Made by a program: the position numbers and the translations under genes. Below are positions 44,213 through 53,752 of a stretch of DNA of 64,000 nt, piece by piece. Origin of the DNA: an uncultured Lachnospiraceae bacterium (GTDB lineage: Bacteria > Bacillota > Clostridia > Lachnospirales > Lachnospiraceae); the NCBI GenBank assembly GCA_910577735.1, contig CAJTOO010000009.1, positions 1 through 64,000 on the forward strand. The letters are read 5' to 3'. The notes beneath the pieces are model-generated. The model did not search any database, was not told the origin of the DNA, and saw only the letters and a program-made list of their open reading frames with translations. The first letter of the stretch is position 1. Each line of letters starts with the position of its first letter.

Positions 44213-44824
44213 TTACTTCGCAACAAAATTATCACAGATGAATCTGGTCTCTTTCATGGGATAGATACGAATCATAATACCCTTAAGTATCCCTTCCCCA
44301 TCAAAACGGGAGAGCACAATCACCATCTCTTCTCCTGCAAAGGGAAGATAATCTATAGAATCAATATCCTCTTTCGTGCTGACCAATGTTGCCTTAGGAG
44401 GATTAATATCTACGGTCTTATGAATCATTCCCGTGAGCGCAATTGCAGAAGATCCCATCATCTGATTCATAACCTCAGACACACAGGACAGATGCATCTC
44501 ATTAAGTTCACCGGGTGTCACGGCGCCTGTCCCGCCCATCATCAAATCCATGATAACTTTGATGTCATTTTCCTTTAACATCAATAAATTATTACAATGA
44601 AAATCATCCTTATAATCAATCTGAACCGTCACACTACCCATACCAAAGGCAGTCAGGATATTTCTGATATCCGCACTGTTGACCACTTTCACAGAAGGCG
44701 GACTGACAATAATCTTTTTCCTGACCAACATATTTAAAGCTGTCGCTGAGTGTGACATGCAAATCTGCGATACTTCTGCCATTTTATCCTGATCTTGAGG
44801 TGTTAACTGTTCCATACTGTCCAC
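44213..44824 (-). CDS. CheC/FliY-N-like chemotaxis phosphatase-type protein
   Basis: The product of about 203 residues has the CheC two-fold pattern. The second helix motif is intact (SCVSEVMN, of the S-x3-E-x2-N form). The first reads DKMAEVSQ, with Asn replaced by Gln. FliN-type C-terminal sequence is absent, so it is not a full FliY. A role in dephosphorylating CheY-P or binding a response regulator is inference. GTG 44824 with AGAAGG upstream was chosen; the frame remains open to a TTG at 44905 and upstream residues look plausible, so the start is uncertain. Confidence 0.75.
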   Translation of the reverse strand: MDSMEQLTPQDQDKMAEVSQICMSHSATALNMLVRKKIIVSPPSVKVVNSADIRNILTAFGMGSVTVQIDYKDDFHCNNLLMLKENDIKVIMDLMMGGTGAVTPGELNEMHLSCVSEVMNQMMGSSAIALTGMIHKTVDINPPKATLVSTKEDIDSIDYLPFAGEEMVIVLSRFDGEGILKGIMIRIYPMKETRFICDNFVAK

Positions 44825-44991
44825 TATATCCTTCTCTAATAATTGCCAATATTCTATGCATAGCTTCTCTGTAATACTATACCTTATTTGTGGCCTCCCG
44901 TGCAATACTTTTAGAGAAAATCTGCTTAATTTTGCAGGTATTAATTAAAGTTATCACCTCTTTGGCAGACCCTGCCCAAAGGAGCAGTCTT

Positions 44992-47631
44992 TTATTCCGT
45001 CTCTCTGAGCCTTTCCACCACGGATTTTTTGGTCGCCTGATGATAAGAAGCAAGCGGTATTGCCATACCCAGCAGAAGAAATACCGGCGCAACCACAAGG
45101 ATCGGCGCCACAGTCAGGTGATATGTGAAAAAGGGAAACATGCCTTCTAACGCGCTGCCAATCACCGGACCCATGGCAATGGAAAACACTAACGTAATCA
45201 CGATGGAACTGCCCGCAAATACCGTCCCTTCCGTCATCAGCATCCGGTTCAGCTGTCTGCCTGTCATGCCCACAGACTGTAATACTGCAAACTCCCGCTT
45301 CCTCGCCATGATACTCGTAAGAATTGTATTCAAAAAATTCAGGATACCTACCATCCCCACGATGAACGCCGCACCTGTTCCGCCCATGATAAACATATCA
45401 CGAAATCCATAGAATTCTTCTCCATAGGTCTTTTTGCTTTCATAGTCATATAAGGACTCGTTACCGCCCATAAAATCGGAAAGCCACTGTTCCATCGTTT
45501 CCATGTTCTCATCCGCGCAGTCAAAAGCGTAATAAAGTACTTCTCCCGTCTCCATACCGGAATCTTTCAGAAACGTTTCTGCTCCCATCACAAACGCGTC
45601 CGTACCATAATAACGATAGCTCAATGTATGCGGGACCTCAATGACAGCTGCCACTTCATAAGTTACATCCCGATATTCCACAGCCCGCGAAGCAGAATTA
45701 AGTCCCGTCAGATCCTGCTCTTCCTCATATATTTCTCCCGTATCAGGATTATAAATCTCATAACGGTCCACATAACGGATGGTCACTTGATCTCCCAGCT
45801 TAGCCCAGTTGCTATCTTCATATATATTTCCATAATCATCCGTTTCATAGACTGCCGCTATATAATTACCTTCCCCTTTCAGTTTATCAATGTCTCCTTC
45901 CACTACTGTAATCTTATCCAGCACAAAGTCCTCCATGCCGTAAAGCTGTACCCGATCTAACACCTGATCATTCGATTTTTCCAGACTGTCTATATAAGAA
46001 TCTAACAAATCCCCGCTTCTCCATTTAGATTCCCTCTGCCGTACCCGTGCTTCCGAAACATGTTCTTCTGCGCTAAACTTCTTGCCATAAGTCCTGCCGC
46101 CGGTCACACCTTCCATGGTTTCTATCTGGCCTATCACCTCTTCTGACAATCCATTCCATAATTCAAAACTCCCTGGTTGAAAATAAGGTGCGTCCGCCAC
46201 CAGGAAATCTACTTTAACCCTGACCAGGTACTTATCCATATCAAAGCCCTTCGCCAGAATAAATGTTATATTCAAAAGTATAATGGCAAAGGACATGGAA
46301 ATTACGGTAATGACAGTCTTACTCTTATTTCTCCCCAGGTTTGCCACCGCCATTCTAAAGATAGACGCGCCCTTCTCACCCTTCTTTCTGCTCTTTTTAC
46401 TTCCGCTGCCCTCTGTATAACGCACGGCCTCCACAGGTGATATCCTGGCTGCCATCCTGCGGGGTTTCCTTAAGGATAGCCAGACCGTCATCAGTGCAAA
46501 AACGGCAGAACCTACAAATATCACAGGACTTGCCGAAAAGACCATCATGATGCCATCCATCTGCGCCACCACAATACGGGTCATAAACATTCCCACACCA
46601 TAACCAATCACCAGGCCAATAGGAATCCCTATCACAGACAGTAATAGCGACTGTATCAATATAAGCCTTTTAATCTGACGTCCTGTGGTGCCAATCGTCT
46701 TTAATAATCCGTAAAAACGCACATCATTGGAAACCGATATCTGAAAAATATTGTAAATGATTAGGTATCCCGTAAAGATAATCAGTATCAGCACTGCCGC
46801 CAGAGCAAGCACAGTCCCTATATCCACCGATTCTTCAAAACCGGCAGACAAATACCCCCAGTTCACGCCCGTCCTCATATATCTTTCTTTCCCTGGTTCA
46901 TCATCCTGATAGCCATATCTGGCAAGGATTGTGTCCATATTTTCCTCGATGTGTCTGGAATTGGCAAACATGACGTCCAACATCCAGTAGGTGGTCATGC
47001 CATCCTTTCCCTGGGTATCCAGCTTATCAAATATCTCTTCCACCCGGCTTAAGGGAATCAGCACATGATTCGCCACGATAACATCGTCATAATCCCAATA
47101 GCCGCACAGGGTAAACGTCTCTGTCGTTTCCTTACCATCCACTAAGAAAGTCATGGTAAATTCATTGCCAAGCACAGGCTCTACACCCAAAAGAGACAGG
47201 ACTCTTAAATCCGTGGCCGCCTCATTAGTCCCCTCCTTGGGCAGTCGTCCCTCAATAGGATCTAAAAACATATACTTTGCCTCATTGGCATCAGAGTAGC
47301 TGACCTCCACATGAGACTTACGAAATGGCTCCCCATTCGGCATCCCACAATGCATCCGAAGACCATATTCCTGAATCAGCGGATCTTCTTTTATTTCCTC
47401 TATCTGTTCTTTCGTCAGATACTTAAAACAACCATGGGCATACCCACCCGCTTGGCGGAAATTAGACTGCTCATAACCATACTTCATGGACATACCGACC
47501 GTAAAGATCGTTGTAAATAATATGGTCGTCAGCGCAATGGCCAATATTGTGATCGTATTTCTAATTTTAGCCGCTTTAAAACTTGCCACACTGAGGCGGC
47601 GAATACATTTTCTGTTAGAAACGTTCATCAT
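44992..47631 (-). CDS. FtsX-like ABC transporter permease (MacB/LolC type)
   Basis: The protein of about 879 residues has an N-terminal membrane segment, a large extracytoplasmic domain, three membrane segments, a second copy of segment plus outer domain, and three terminal membrane segments. Conserved FtsX pieces include YGLLKTIGTTGRQIKRL and FAVLQSVGMTGRQLNRM. It partners with the ATPase gene that precedes it by 11 bases. ATG 47631 follows GGGGGAG; the frame is open to 47667 inside the ATPase gene. Substrate is unknown; such pairs move lipids, peptides or antibiotics. Confidence 0.88.
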   Translation of the reverse strand: MMNVSNRKCIRRLSVASFKAAKIRNTITILAIALTTILFTTIFTVGMSMKYGYEQSNFRQAGGYAHGCFKYLTKEQIEEIKEDPLIQEYGLRMHCGMPNGEPFRKSHVEVSYSDANEAKYMFLDPIEGRLPKEGTNEAATDLRVLSLLGVEPVLGNEFTMTFLVDGKETTETFTLCGYWDYDDVIVANHVLIPLSRVEEIFDKLDTQGKDGMTTYWMLDVMFANSRHIEENMDTILARYGYQDDEPGKERYMRTGVNWGYLSAGFEESVDIGTVLALAAVLILIIFTGYLIIYNIFQISVSNDVRFYGLLKTIGTTGRQIKRLILIQSLLLSVIGIPIGLVIGYGVGMFMTRIVVAQMDGIMMVFSASPVIFVGSAVFALMTVWLSLRKPRRMAARISPVEAVRYTEGSGSKKSRKKGEKGASIFRMAVANLGRNKSKTVITVISMSFAIILLNITFILAKGFDMDKYLVRVKVDFLVADAPYFQPGSFELWNGLSEEVIGQIETMEGVTGGRTYGKKFSAEEHVSEARVRQRESKWRSGDLLDSYIDSLEKSNDQVLDRVQLYGMEDFVLDKITVVEGDIDKLKGEGNYIAAVYETDDYGNIYEDSNWAKLGDQVTIRYVDRYEIYNPDTGEIYEEEQDLTGLNSASRAVEYRDVTYEVAAVIEVPHTLSYRYYGTDAFVMGAETFLKDSGMETGEVLYYAFDCADENMETMEQWLSDFMGGNESLYDYESKKTYGEEFYGFRDMFIMGGTGAAFIVGMVGILNFLNTILTSIMARKREFAVLQSVGMTGRQLNRMLMTEGTVFAGSSIVITLVFSIAMGPVIGSALEGMFPFFTYHLTVAPILVVAPVFLLLGMAIPLASYHQATKKSVVERLRETE

Positions 47632-47642
47632 ATATCTCCCCC

Positions 47643-48323
47643 TTATACAGTGTACTTCTTTTCGCACAGTCTCCCATCCTCTATGCGGATAATCCGGTCT
47701 GCCAGCTGTGCGATCTCCTCATTGTGCGTTATCATTACTATAGTCTGAGAAAATCTCTGGCTGGTCACTTTCAGCAGACCAAGCACATCCTGACTTGTCT
47801 TTGAATCCAGATTGCCGGTGGGTTCATCTGCCAGGATAATAGCCGGTTTCGAGGCAAGCGCACGGGCAATGGCAACTCTCTGCTGCTGGCCGCCGGAAAG
47901 ATTATTAGGCAGGTTCTCTAACTTGGATGCAATCCCAAGGGTGTCAATAATCTTCTTGATATAAGGCTGATCCGGACTGCCGCCGTCTAACTGTACCGGA
48001 AGCAGGATGTTTTCATAAACATTCAATACCGGCACCAGATTATAATTCTGGAACACAAACCCGATCTTGCGGCGCCGGAAAATGGTAAGTTCCTCATCTT
48101 TTAACGAAAAAATATCTTTCCCGTCCACCATGACACTGCCTGATGTGGGGCGGTCCAACCCGCCTAGCATGTGAAGGAGCGTGCTCTTGCCGCTGCCGGA
48201 AGTTCCCACGATTGCCACAAATTCTCCCTTTTCCACCTGGAAATTCACCCCGTCCAATGCATGCACTTCATTCTCTCCCGATCCATATATCTTCTTAAGA
48301 TCCTTTGTTGATAATATAGTCAT
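47643..48323 (-). CDS. ABC transporter ATPase (LolD/MacB type)
   Basis: The 226-residue protein has all ABC motifs: GTSGSGKST, LSGGQQQRVAIARAL, ILADEPTGNLD and MITHNEEIA. It is the energy subunit for the FtsX-like permease. ATG 48323 with GAGGAACGCA spacing was chosen over ATG 48335, which abuts the GAGG. Upstream at 48377-48412 is an inverted repeat that may be the binding site of the neighbouring response regulator or a weak terminator. Confidence 0.93.
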   Translation of the reverse strand: MTILSTKDLKKIYGSGENEVHALDGVNFQVEKGEFVAIVGTSGSGKSTLLHMLGGLDRPTSGSVMVDGKDIFSLKDEELTIFRRRKIGFVFQNYNLVPVLNVYENILLPVQLDGGSPDQPYIKKIIDTLGIASKLENLPNNLSGGQQQRVAIARALASKPAIILADEPTGNLDSKTSQDVLGLLKVTSQRFSQTIVMITHNEEIAQLADRIIRIEDGRLCEKKYTV

Positions 48324-48376
48324 TGCGTTCCTCATCCTCTCTTTCTGATCACATCAGATTCCTGCTTACATACAAA

Positions 48377-48412
48377 AATCTGTATTATGGTCTGTTCTCC
48401 ACAATACAGATT
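48377..48412. promoter_or_regulatory. 10-bp inverted repeat before the LolD-type ABC genes
   Basis: AATCTGTATT and AATACAGATT flank 16 bases. On the minus strand TTTTG follows, so it may be a weak terminator after the kinase gene or an operator for the ABC pair. Confidence 0.45.
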
Positions 48413-48510
48413 ATCTCATATGATTCTTTCCAGAATCTTTCCGGAATAAAATGAATTCTGACAGTTTTGAAAGAATTCAGCCCTACCCCATACCGTTTTA
48501 AAATTACACT

Positions 48511-49446
48511 CTATTCACCAAGCCGCTGCAAATACAGCGTAAACTTCGACCCTTTTCCCACTTCAGATACCACCTTCATATAGCCGCCTTCCATCTCCAG
48601 AATCTGTCTGGCAAGATATAATCCAATCCCCACACCTTCCTCACCGCTCACTGCCACAGAACGATAAAATCTTCCAAAGATCCTTGCCTGCTCCTCCTCC
48701 GGAATCCCTATTCCTGTATCGGCCACCTCAATGCCCACAAACATTTCATAGGGTTTCACCGTCACCATAATACCCCCGGTCTTTGTATATTTGATGGCAT
48801 TATCTATTACATTGCCAAGCGCCTCTCCCGTCCACTTTAAGTCAAATACAGCCCTTATTTCCTGCAGACTGGATGTTTCCACCTGTAGATACAAACCTTT
48901 GTCCTGTGCTTTTTGACAGTATTGTCTATAGGCTTCTTCCAGAAGCCCTGTTACAGAATCTTCTCCGGGATGCATGGCAATAATCCCCGTTTCAAGCCGC
49001 GACAGCTTAACCAGTGATGCAATCAGAAAGCTGAGCTTTCGCGCCTGGATTTCCATAAGCTCCACACTATGCGCTGCTTCATCCGGCAGGTTCTGTTCCT
49101 TTAATAATTCCGTGTAAATCAGAATATTGGATATGGGTGTCTTCGTCTGATGGGAGATATCCGCAATCAGTGCCTTAATCTGGTCTTTCTCCTGTGCCGT
49201 TTTCCTGGCAGATATCTCCGATGCGTTTAAATACTCTGACAATTTATTCTCCACCGCAGAATACAAGGATTCATCATAAACATTCTCTATAAAAGTACCA
49301 TCAATCGCCGCATCCAGCATCTGCCTCATTCGCAGGATTGCTGCCCTCTTCCTGTAATGTATGACAATGGCAAGTACAATAGCTCCAAACAGACTGACCA
49401 GACCTGCCGTAAAAAGAATAATCGATACGGTATTTATTCCCTCCAT
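48511..49446 (-). CDS. Sensor histidine kinase
   Basis: The 311-residue protein has one clear N-terminal membrane segment (about 8-30), then a HisKA domain (ADISHQTKTPISN with the phospho-accepting His) and HATPase_c (NVIDNAIKYT, VADTGIGIP, GVGIGLYLA). With almost no extracytoplasmic part, it resembles intramembrane-sensing kinases that work with ABC transporters in antimicrobial-peptide responses. It partners with the OmpR-type regulator immediately upstream (28-base gap). Confidence 0.9.
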   Translation of the reverse strand: MEGINTVSIILFTAGLVSLFGAIVLAIVIHYRKRAAILRMRQMLDAAIDGTFIENVYDESLYSAVENKLSEYLNASEISARKTAQEKDQIKALIADISHQTKTPISNILIYTELLKEQNLPDEAAHSVELMEIQARKLSFLIASLVKLSRLETGIIAMHPGEDSVTGLLEEAYRQYCQKAQDKGLYLQVETSSLQEIRAVFDLKWTGEALGNVIDNAIKYTKTGGIMVTVKPYEMFVGIEVADTGIGIPEEEQARIFGRFYRSVAVSGEEGVGIGLYLARQILEMEGGYMKVVSEVGKGSKFTLYLQRLGE

Positions 49447-49474
49447 ACTCGCTTCCTCTCACACCGGATTTTCT

Positions 49475-50188
49475 TCACTGCATTACCCAGGTGTAGCCGA
49501 TTCCATACACGGTTTTAATGATTTCCTGCGCATCCAGCTTATCCCGCAGACGCTTCACTGTGACTGACAGGGCATTTTCTTCCACAAATTCTTCGCCCTC
49601 TGCCCAGATATACTCAAATAATCTCTCCCTTGGAATCGTAATGCCCCTGTTCTCCACCAAAATATGAAGAAGTTTCTGCTCCGTTTTACTCAGTTCAATC
49701 TGTTCTTTCCCATGATAAAATTTCATTTGCATAAAATCAAATCGATACTCACCTACACAGATTTCCCTGCCAGGACTTTGTGTCCTTCGTTCTTCTGCCC
49801 GCCGCAGCTGCAGCGCGACGCGCGCCCGCAGTACTGCAAGACTGAAAGGTTTCGTGATATAATCGTCCGCCCCCAGTTCTAAACCTGTCACAATATCCGT
49901 TTCCATATCATTGGCCGTCAGAATTATGACATTTATGTCATAATCTCTTTTAACCTGCTGCAGAAAATCCAGCCCGTTTCCATCCGGCAGATTGACATCC
50001 AACACCAGCAAAGCAAACTTTTCTTCCGTCCCCTGCTTTCTGGAAAGCAAGATACCGGCCTCCTGCAGTGTTCCACAGCTTATTGTCTCAGTATCCTCAT
50101 TTTGCAAGGCACGGCACAATCCGCCTGCCAATGTTCTATCGTCTTCCACAATCAATATGCGGCGCCTGACCCTGTTATCTCTATCCAT
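49475..50188 (-). CDS. OmpR/PhoB-type response regulator
   Basis: The 237-residue protein has a receiver domain (IVEDD, phospho-acceptor Asp in VLDVNLPDGNG, Lys in ITKPFSL) and a winged-helix DNA-binding domain (LSKTEQKLLHILVENRG, VKRLRDKL, GIGYTW). It probably regulates the adjacent ABC genes. It starts 14 bases after the ABC exporter stop. Confidence 0.93.
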   Translation of the reverse strand: MDRDNRVRRRILIVEDDRTLAGGLCRALQNEDTETISCGTLQEAGILLSRKQGTEEKFALLVLDVNLPDGNGLDFLQQVKRDYDINVIILTANDMETDIVTGLELGADDYITKPFSLAVLRARVALQLRRAEERRTQSPGREICVGEYRFDFMQMKFYHGKEQIELSKTEQKLLHILVENRGITIPRERLFEYIWAEGEEFVEENALSVTVKRLRDKLDAQEIIKTVYGIGYTWVMQ

Positions 50189-50202
50189 ATTTCGTTTCCC
50201 TT

Positions 50203-51969
50203 TTACTTCAATTCGTTCGCAGTCATATAAAAGTGGTGATAGATGCCGCCAAGCGCAAGCAGGCTCTCATGCGTTCCTTCCTCCACAATCCCTTCTTCCG
50301 TCAGCACCAGAATCCTGTCAGAATTGCGGATACTGGAAAGCCTGTGGGCAATGGTAATCGTGGTCCTGCCCCTGGCTAAAGCTTCTAAAGACTTCGCCAC
50401 CTGGAACTCGCTCTCATTATCCAGTGCGGAAGTGGCCTCATCCAATATCAGAATCGGCGGATTCTTTAAAAATACCCTGGCAATGCTGATACGCTGTTTC
50501 TGCCCGCCAGACAGCTTCACCCCGCGTTCTCCCACATACGTATCATAACCATCTTTCAACCCCATAATGAACTCGTGGGCTCCGGCCCTTTTCGCCGCCT
50601 CAGTCACTTCCTGCCTTGTGGCATTTTCCCTGCCATAGGCAATATTCTCATAAACCGTGCCGGAAAACAAATACACATCCTGCTGCACCATACCAATATT
50701 CTGCCGCAGGCTCTTTAACGTATAACGATGGATATTCACACCATCCAAAAGAATCTCCCCTTCATCAATATCATAAAAACGGGGAATCAGATTGCAGAGC
50801 GTTGTCTTACCGCCGCCGGACGGTCCCACTATAGCTATTTTCTCTCCCTGCCTGATATCCAGATTCAGCCCTTTGAATACCACGTTGTGATCATCCGGGT
50901 ATTCAAAACTTACATTGTGGAAAGAAATATTGCCTTCAGGATTCACACATGCCACTGCATCCGGTTCGTCAAAAATCTCAATATCACTGTCCATAATCTG
51001 CACGAAACGTTCAATACCTGTCATACCCCGCTGAAACTGCTCTGCAAACTCTATGATCCTGCGGATCGTAGCAATCAAAGTGGTCACATACATCACATAG
51101 GCCACCAGATCTGCTGGCGCAATCTTACCCTTGATCATGAAGATTCCCCCGGCGATCAGAAGCACCAGATACATCAGTCCGTCAAAGGCTCTTGTGGTAG
51201 TATGAAAGGCCGCCATAAACTTATAGGTGTCTTTCTTTATCTGATAAAACTTACTGTTATCTTCCTCAAATTTCTCCTGCTCTTTTTCCTCATTCGTGAA
51301 AGCTTTCACCACTTTTTGTCCCAGCAGGCTGTCTTCTATGCGTGCATTCAATTCACCAATCTGCACTCTTTGTCTGCGGAAGGCTTCACGCAGGCGCAGA
51401 TTGATGACTGTGCATGTCACCACCATCACAGGCACCACCATAAAGATAATTATGGTGAGCCCCAGATGAATCTGTGCCAGAATTATGAAAGAAATCACAG
51501 CCTTGATGCCCGCAATGAAAAATTCCTCCGGACAATGATGGGAAAACTCCGTCACATCAAAAAGGTCATTTGTGATACGGCCCATAATCTGCCCGACTTT
51601 GGTGTTATTATAATAAGTATTTGACAATTTCTGTAAATGGGCATAGGCATCCCTGCGCATATCCGTCTCGATACGCGTTCCCATCACATGGCCTGTGTAA
51701 GCCATATAGAAATTCGCCATGGTATCCACAATCCGCAGACACAAGTACAATACACCCAACCGCAGGACAGTGCCCACGGTCAGCGCTGCCAGATTGTTCA
51801 TGCCCTCATTTGTAATAAAGCGGATGATCATGGGCAGTACCAGTTCACAGACAGTTGTCAGCCCTGCACAGAGCAAATCGATGACAACAATCTTCCAGTA
51901 TTTTTGATAATAGGGAAGAAATCTCCTTAACAATTCCCCGGACTTATAAGTTTTCGTGTTTGTTTCCAT
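50203..51969 (-). CDS. ABC exporter with fused membrane and ATPase domains
   Basis: The 588-residue protein has six membrane segments (about 20-320) and a C-terminal ATPase with GPSGGGKTT, LSGGQKQRISIARVF, LILDEATSALD and IAHRLSSI. All are intact. It is of the MsbA/BmrA-like type and could export lipids, drugs or peptides. It is the first gene of a probable operon with the two-component system and the LolD/FtsX pair. Its upstream region carries the CGTA-rich cluster (52009-52110). Confidence 0.92.
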   Translation of the reverse strand: METNTKTYKSGELLRRFLPYYQKYWKIVVIDLLCAGLTTVCELVLPMIIRFITNEGMNNLAALTVGTVLRLGVLYLCLRIVDTMANFYMAYTGHVMGTRIETDMRRDAYAHLQKLSNTYYNNTKVGQIMGRITNDLFDVTEFSHHCPEEFFIAGIKAVISFIILAQIHLGLTIIIFMVVPVMVVTCTVINLRLREAFRRQRVQIGELNARIEDSLLGQKVVKAFTNEEKEQEKFEEDNSKFYQIKKDTYKFMAAFHTTTRAFDGLMYLVLLIAGGIFMIKGKIAPADLVAYVMYVTTLIATIRRIIEFAEQFQRGMTGIERFVQIMDSDIEIFDEPDAVACVNPEGNISFHNVSFEYPDDHNVVFKGLNLDIRQGEKIAIVGPSGGGKTTLCNLIPRFYDIDEGEILLDGVNIHRYTLKSLRQNIGMVQQDVYLFSGTVYENIAYGRENATRQEVTEAAKRAGAHEFIMGLKDGYDTYVGERGVKLSGGQKQRISIARVFLKNPPILILDEATSALDNESEFQVAKSLEALARGRTTITIAHRLSSIRNSDRILVLTEEGIVEEGTHESLLALGGIYHHFYMTANELK

Positions 51970-52008
51970 TAGAGTGCTCCTTTGAAAATTCTTTTGTTGT
52001 AGATTTAG

Positions 52009-52110
52009 CGTATTTCATACGTATTTCGTACGTATATAATACGTTTAAATCTCCGATTTTAAATAACATTGCCCAATTTCAAACGTAAATCGTACGATAC
52101 GCAAACGTAT
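52009..52110. promoter_or_regulatory. Cluster of CGTA/TACG boxes upstream of the ABC exporter operon
   Basis: Within about 100 A/T-rich bases the core CGTA or TACG occurs about nine times, including palindromes ATACGTAT, CGTACG (twice) and several AAACGTA boxes. No vegetative promoter with good spacing is clear. It lies between the exporter start and the decayed AlbA_2-type gene and looks like a multi-site operator region. Confidence 0.45.
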
Positions 52111-53486
52111 TTATATACAAGTTCTCAATACCTCAAGAGCTATTTGCAAATGGGTAAGCATTTCCACACTTCCCATTCCCAAAAAATATCTTGTTGATTT
52201 ACCTTTTCCTTCCTTTTGGAGCAGATGTCTCTCTTCCACTAAAGAAGAAACCGCTTTTCTAATTCTATATTCTGTCATTCCTAATACAGGAACAAGTTCA
52301 CGCAATGATTTATCTGTTCCATTTTTTACAATATATCTGAAAACAGACTTCTCATCAGCTGTTAAATCTGGATAAGAATCCACCAGATCTATGTTCCATA
52401 CTTTCAGTTCCGTATGTTCAATATCTGTAATTATTTCCGGTCTTCTATAATCATTGGTCAAAGCTGTTTTATAAATTAATGGGCCACCAAATCCCTGTCT
52501 CTCTGAAACCCCAAGCAGCCGAAACATTTTCATGATTATTTCATTTCTTGGTCTTGAATCTCCACCCATTACAAACTGTGCCTTTGAAATAAGCATTTTA
52601 CCAGGATTGACAAAATTAAACCACCCGTCGAATACTTCTATTTTCGTTGATGGATAACCCTGTTCATAGTCAGCATGTGCCAAACAATTTACCAGACATT
52701 CTCTTATGGTTTCATCAAAATCAGAGAATGGTATTCTCAACTGATAATTATCCAATTCAAATGATTCTTTTAACAAAATTGTAAGCTTCCCATAAACAAT
52801 GGAGAAAAAATTATACAAGTTCATCTGATAATCTCCCGGTTCATCATCCGTGACTCTATCAGACCATCTTGGATTACTACCTCTTCGATTAAAAAAATCT
52901 ACATGATAATGAGGAAAAATTTCTCTGATTGAGTTTATCTTCCCTAAAAATAATAATGTGCCCCTTTTTATTTTAAATTTACCAGAAATTCTATCTTTAA
53001 CCCCTGCACCAATCTCTGTCAGAAAAATTTCATTTTTCATTTCTAAATATTTCTGTTTGGGATATCTTTTATTAATTCTTTCCTTAAAAGCAAGGATAGA
53101 ATCTAAATCCAAATCATCTATTCCAAAGTTATCCAACACCAGATCATCCTGACTCGGATGTGCATTACGCATAAATGCAGCAATCTCATCTTTTGTTGCT
53201 CTACGGTCACCATCGCCTGTGCGAATCCATGTATTCTCCAGTTTATCATTAATATACACTGGTTTCTTTCCTTCTGGCGCTTCTTTTATATTAATCAAAA
53301 TAATAGTGGTATTTTCATCCACTTTATGTTCTGTAACATCCTGATTAGTAATATTTTTATAGCTGACCTTTGTTTTATTGGACAGCTCCTGTGCTTTTTC
53401 AATTCAATACAATATTTTTCATGCACATTTAATAACCATTCTTTTAGCTCCTGATTATTTGAAAAAATAGGTTGAATATTTCCCAT
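52111..53486 (-). pseudogene. AlbA_2/Schlafen-type putative regulator, frameshifted and apparently internally deleted
   Basis: The intact downstream frame (52111 to about 53322, 403 codons) carries the later part of an ATP-dependent-helicase-like/AlbA_2 protein: WIRTGDGDRRATKDEI, GTLLFLGKI, FDETIRECLVNCLAHADYEQGYPS (with the conserved N-x-L-x-H) and a winged-helix C-terminus. The N-terminus lies in another frame from ATG 53486 (RBS GGAGG) through YCIELKK. The frames separate at an AAAAA run where one more A would join ELKK to AQEL. After that the sequence jumps to LSNKTKVSYKN without the expected SAFAN..GG core, so about 60 residues seem missing. Loss of function is likely. Confidence 0.7.
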
Positions 53487-53488
53487 CG

Positions 53489-53614
53489 TTATTCCTCCAA
53501 AATATATCTCCTTAGCATTTCCTTACCTGTCACTGAAATATTTTCTAATTTATGATACAGCTTTTTATGTTCTCTTATCTCGTAAGTATACACTGATATC
53601 AAAATAGTTGCCAT
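53489..53614 (-). pseudogene. C-terminal remnant or tiny ORF upstream of the AlbA_2-type gene
   Basis: A 41-codon frame begins MATILISVYTYEI and ends MLRRYILEE. Its stop is two bases before the next start, with the GGAGG of that gene inside its end. The frame stays open about 20 codons further upstream without a start, which suggests the tail of a deleted gene. I do not recognise the family. The rest of 53615-53752 holds only the terminator. Confidence 0.35.
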
Positions 53615-53693
53615 CCCTTTTTCATCACACTTTATCACCCCTCGTTGTGCATTGAAAGATAAGACTCCTTTTTACATGATTCCCTATAATGCA

Positions 53694-53725
53694 AAAGGAA
53701 CCATCCGTATTTGGACAGTTCCTTG
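53694..53725 (-). terminator. Terminator of the blaR1-like gene
   Basis: On the minus strand AAGGAACTGTCC/GGATGGTTCCTT closes a short loop and is followed by TTGC. It lies 28 bases after the stop. Confidence 0.7.
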
Positions 53726-53752
53726 TATCCGCTAAGCTTTTCCTTTCAATCG

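Noticed and set aside
50728..51624. Plus-strand frame of 298 codons opposite the ABC exporter
   Set aside because: Antisense to an intact ABC exporter with all motifs; no ribosome site.
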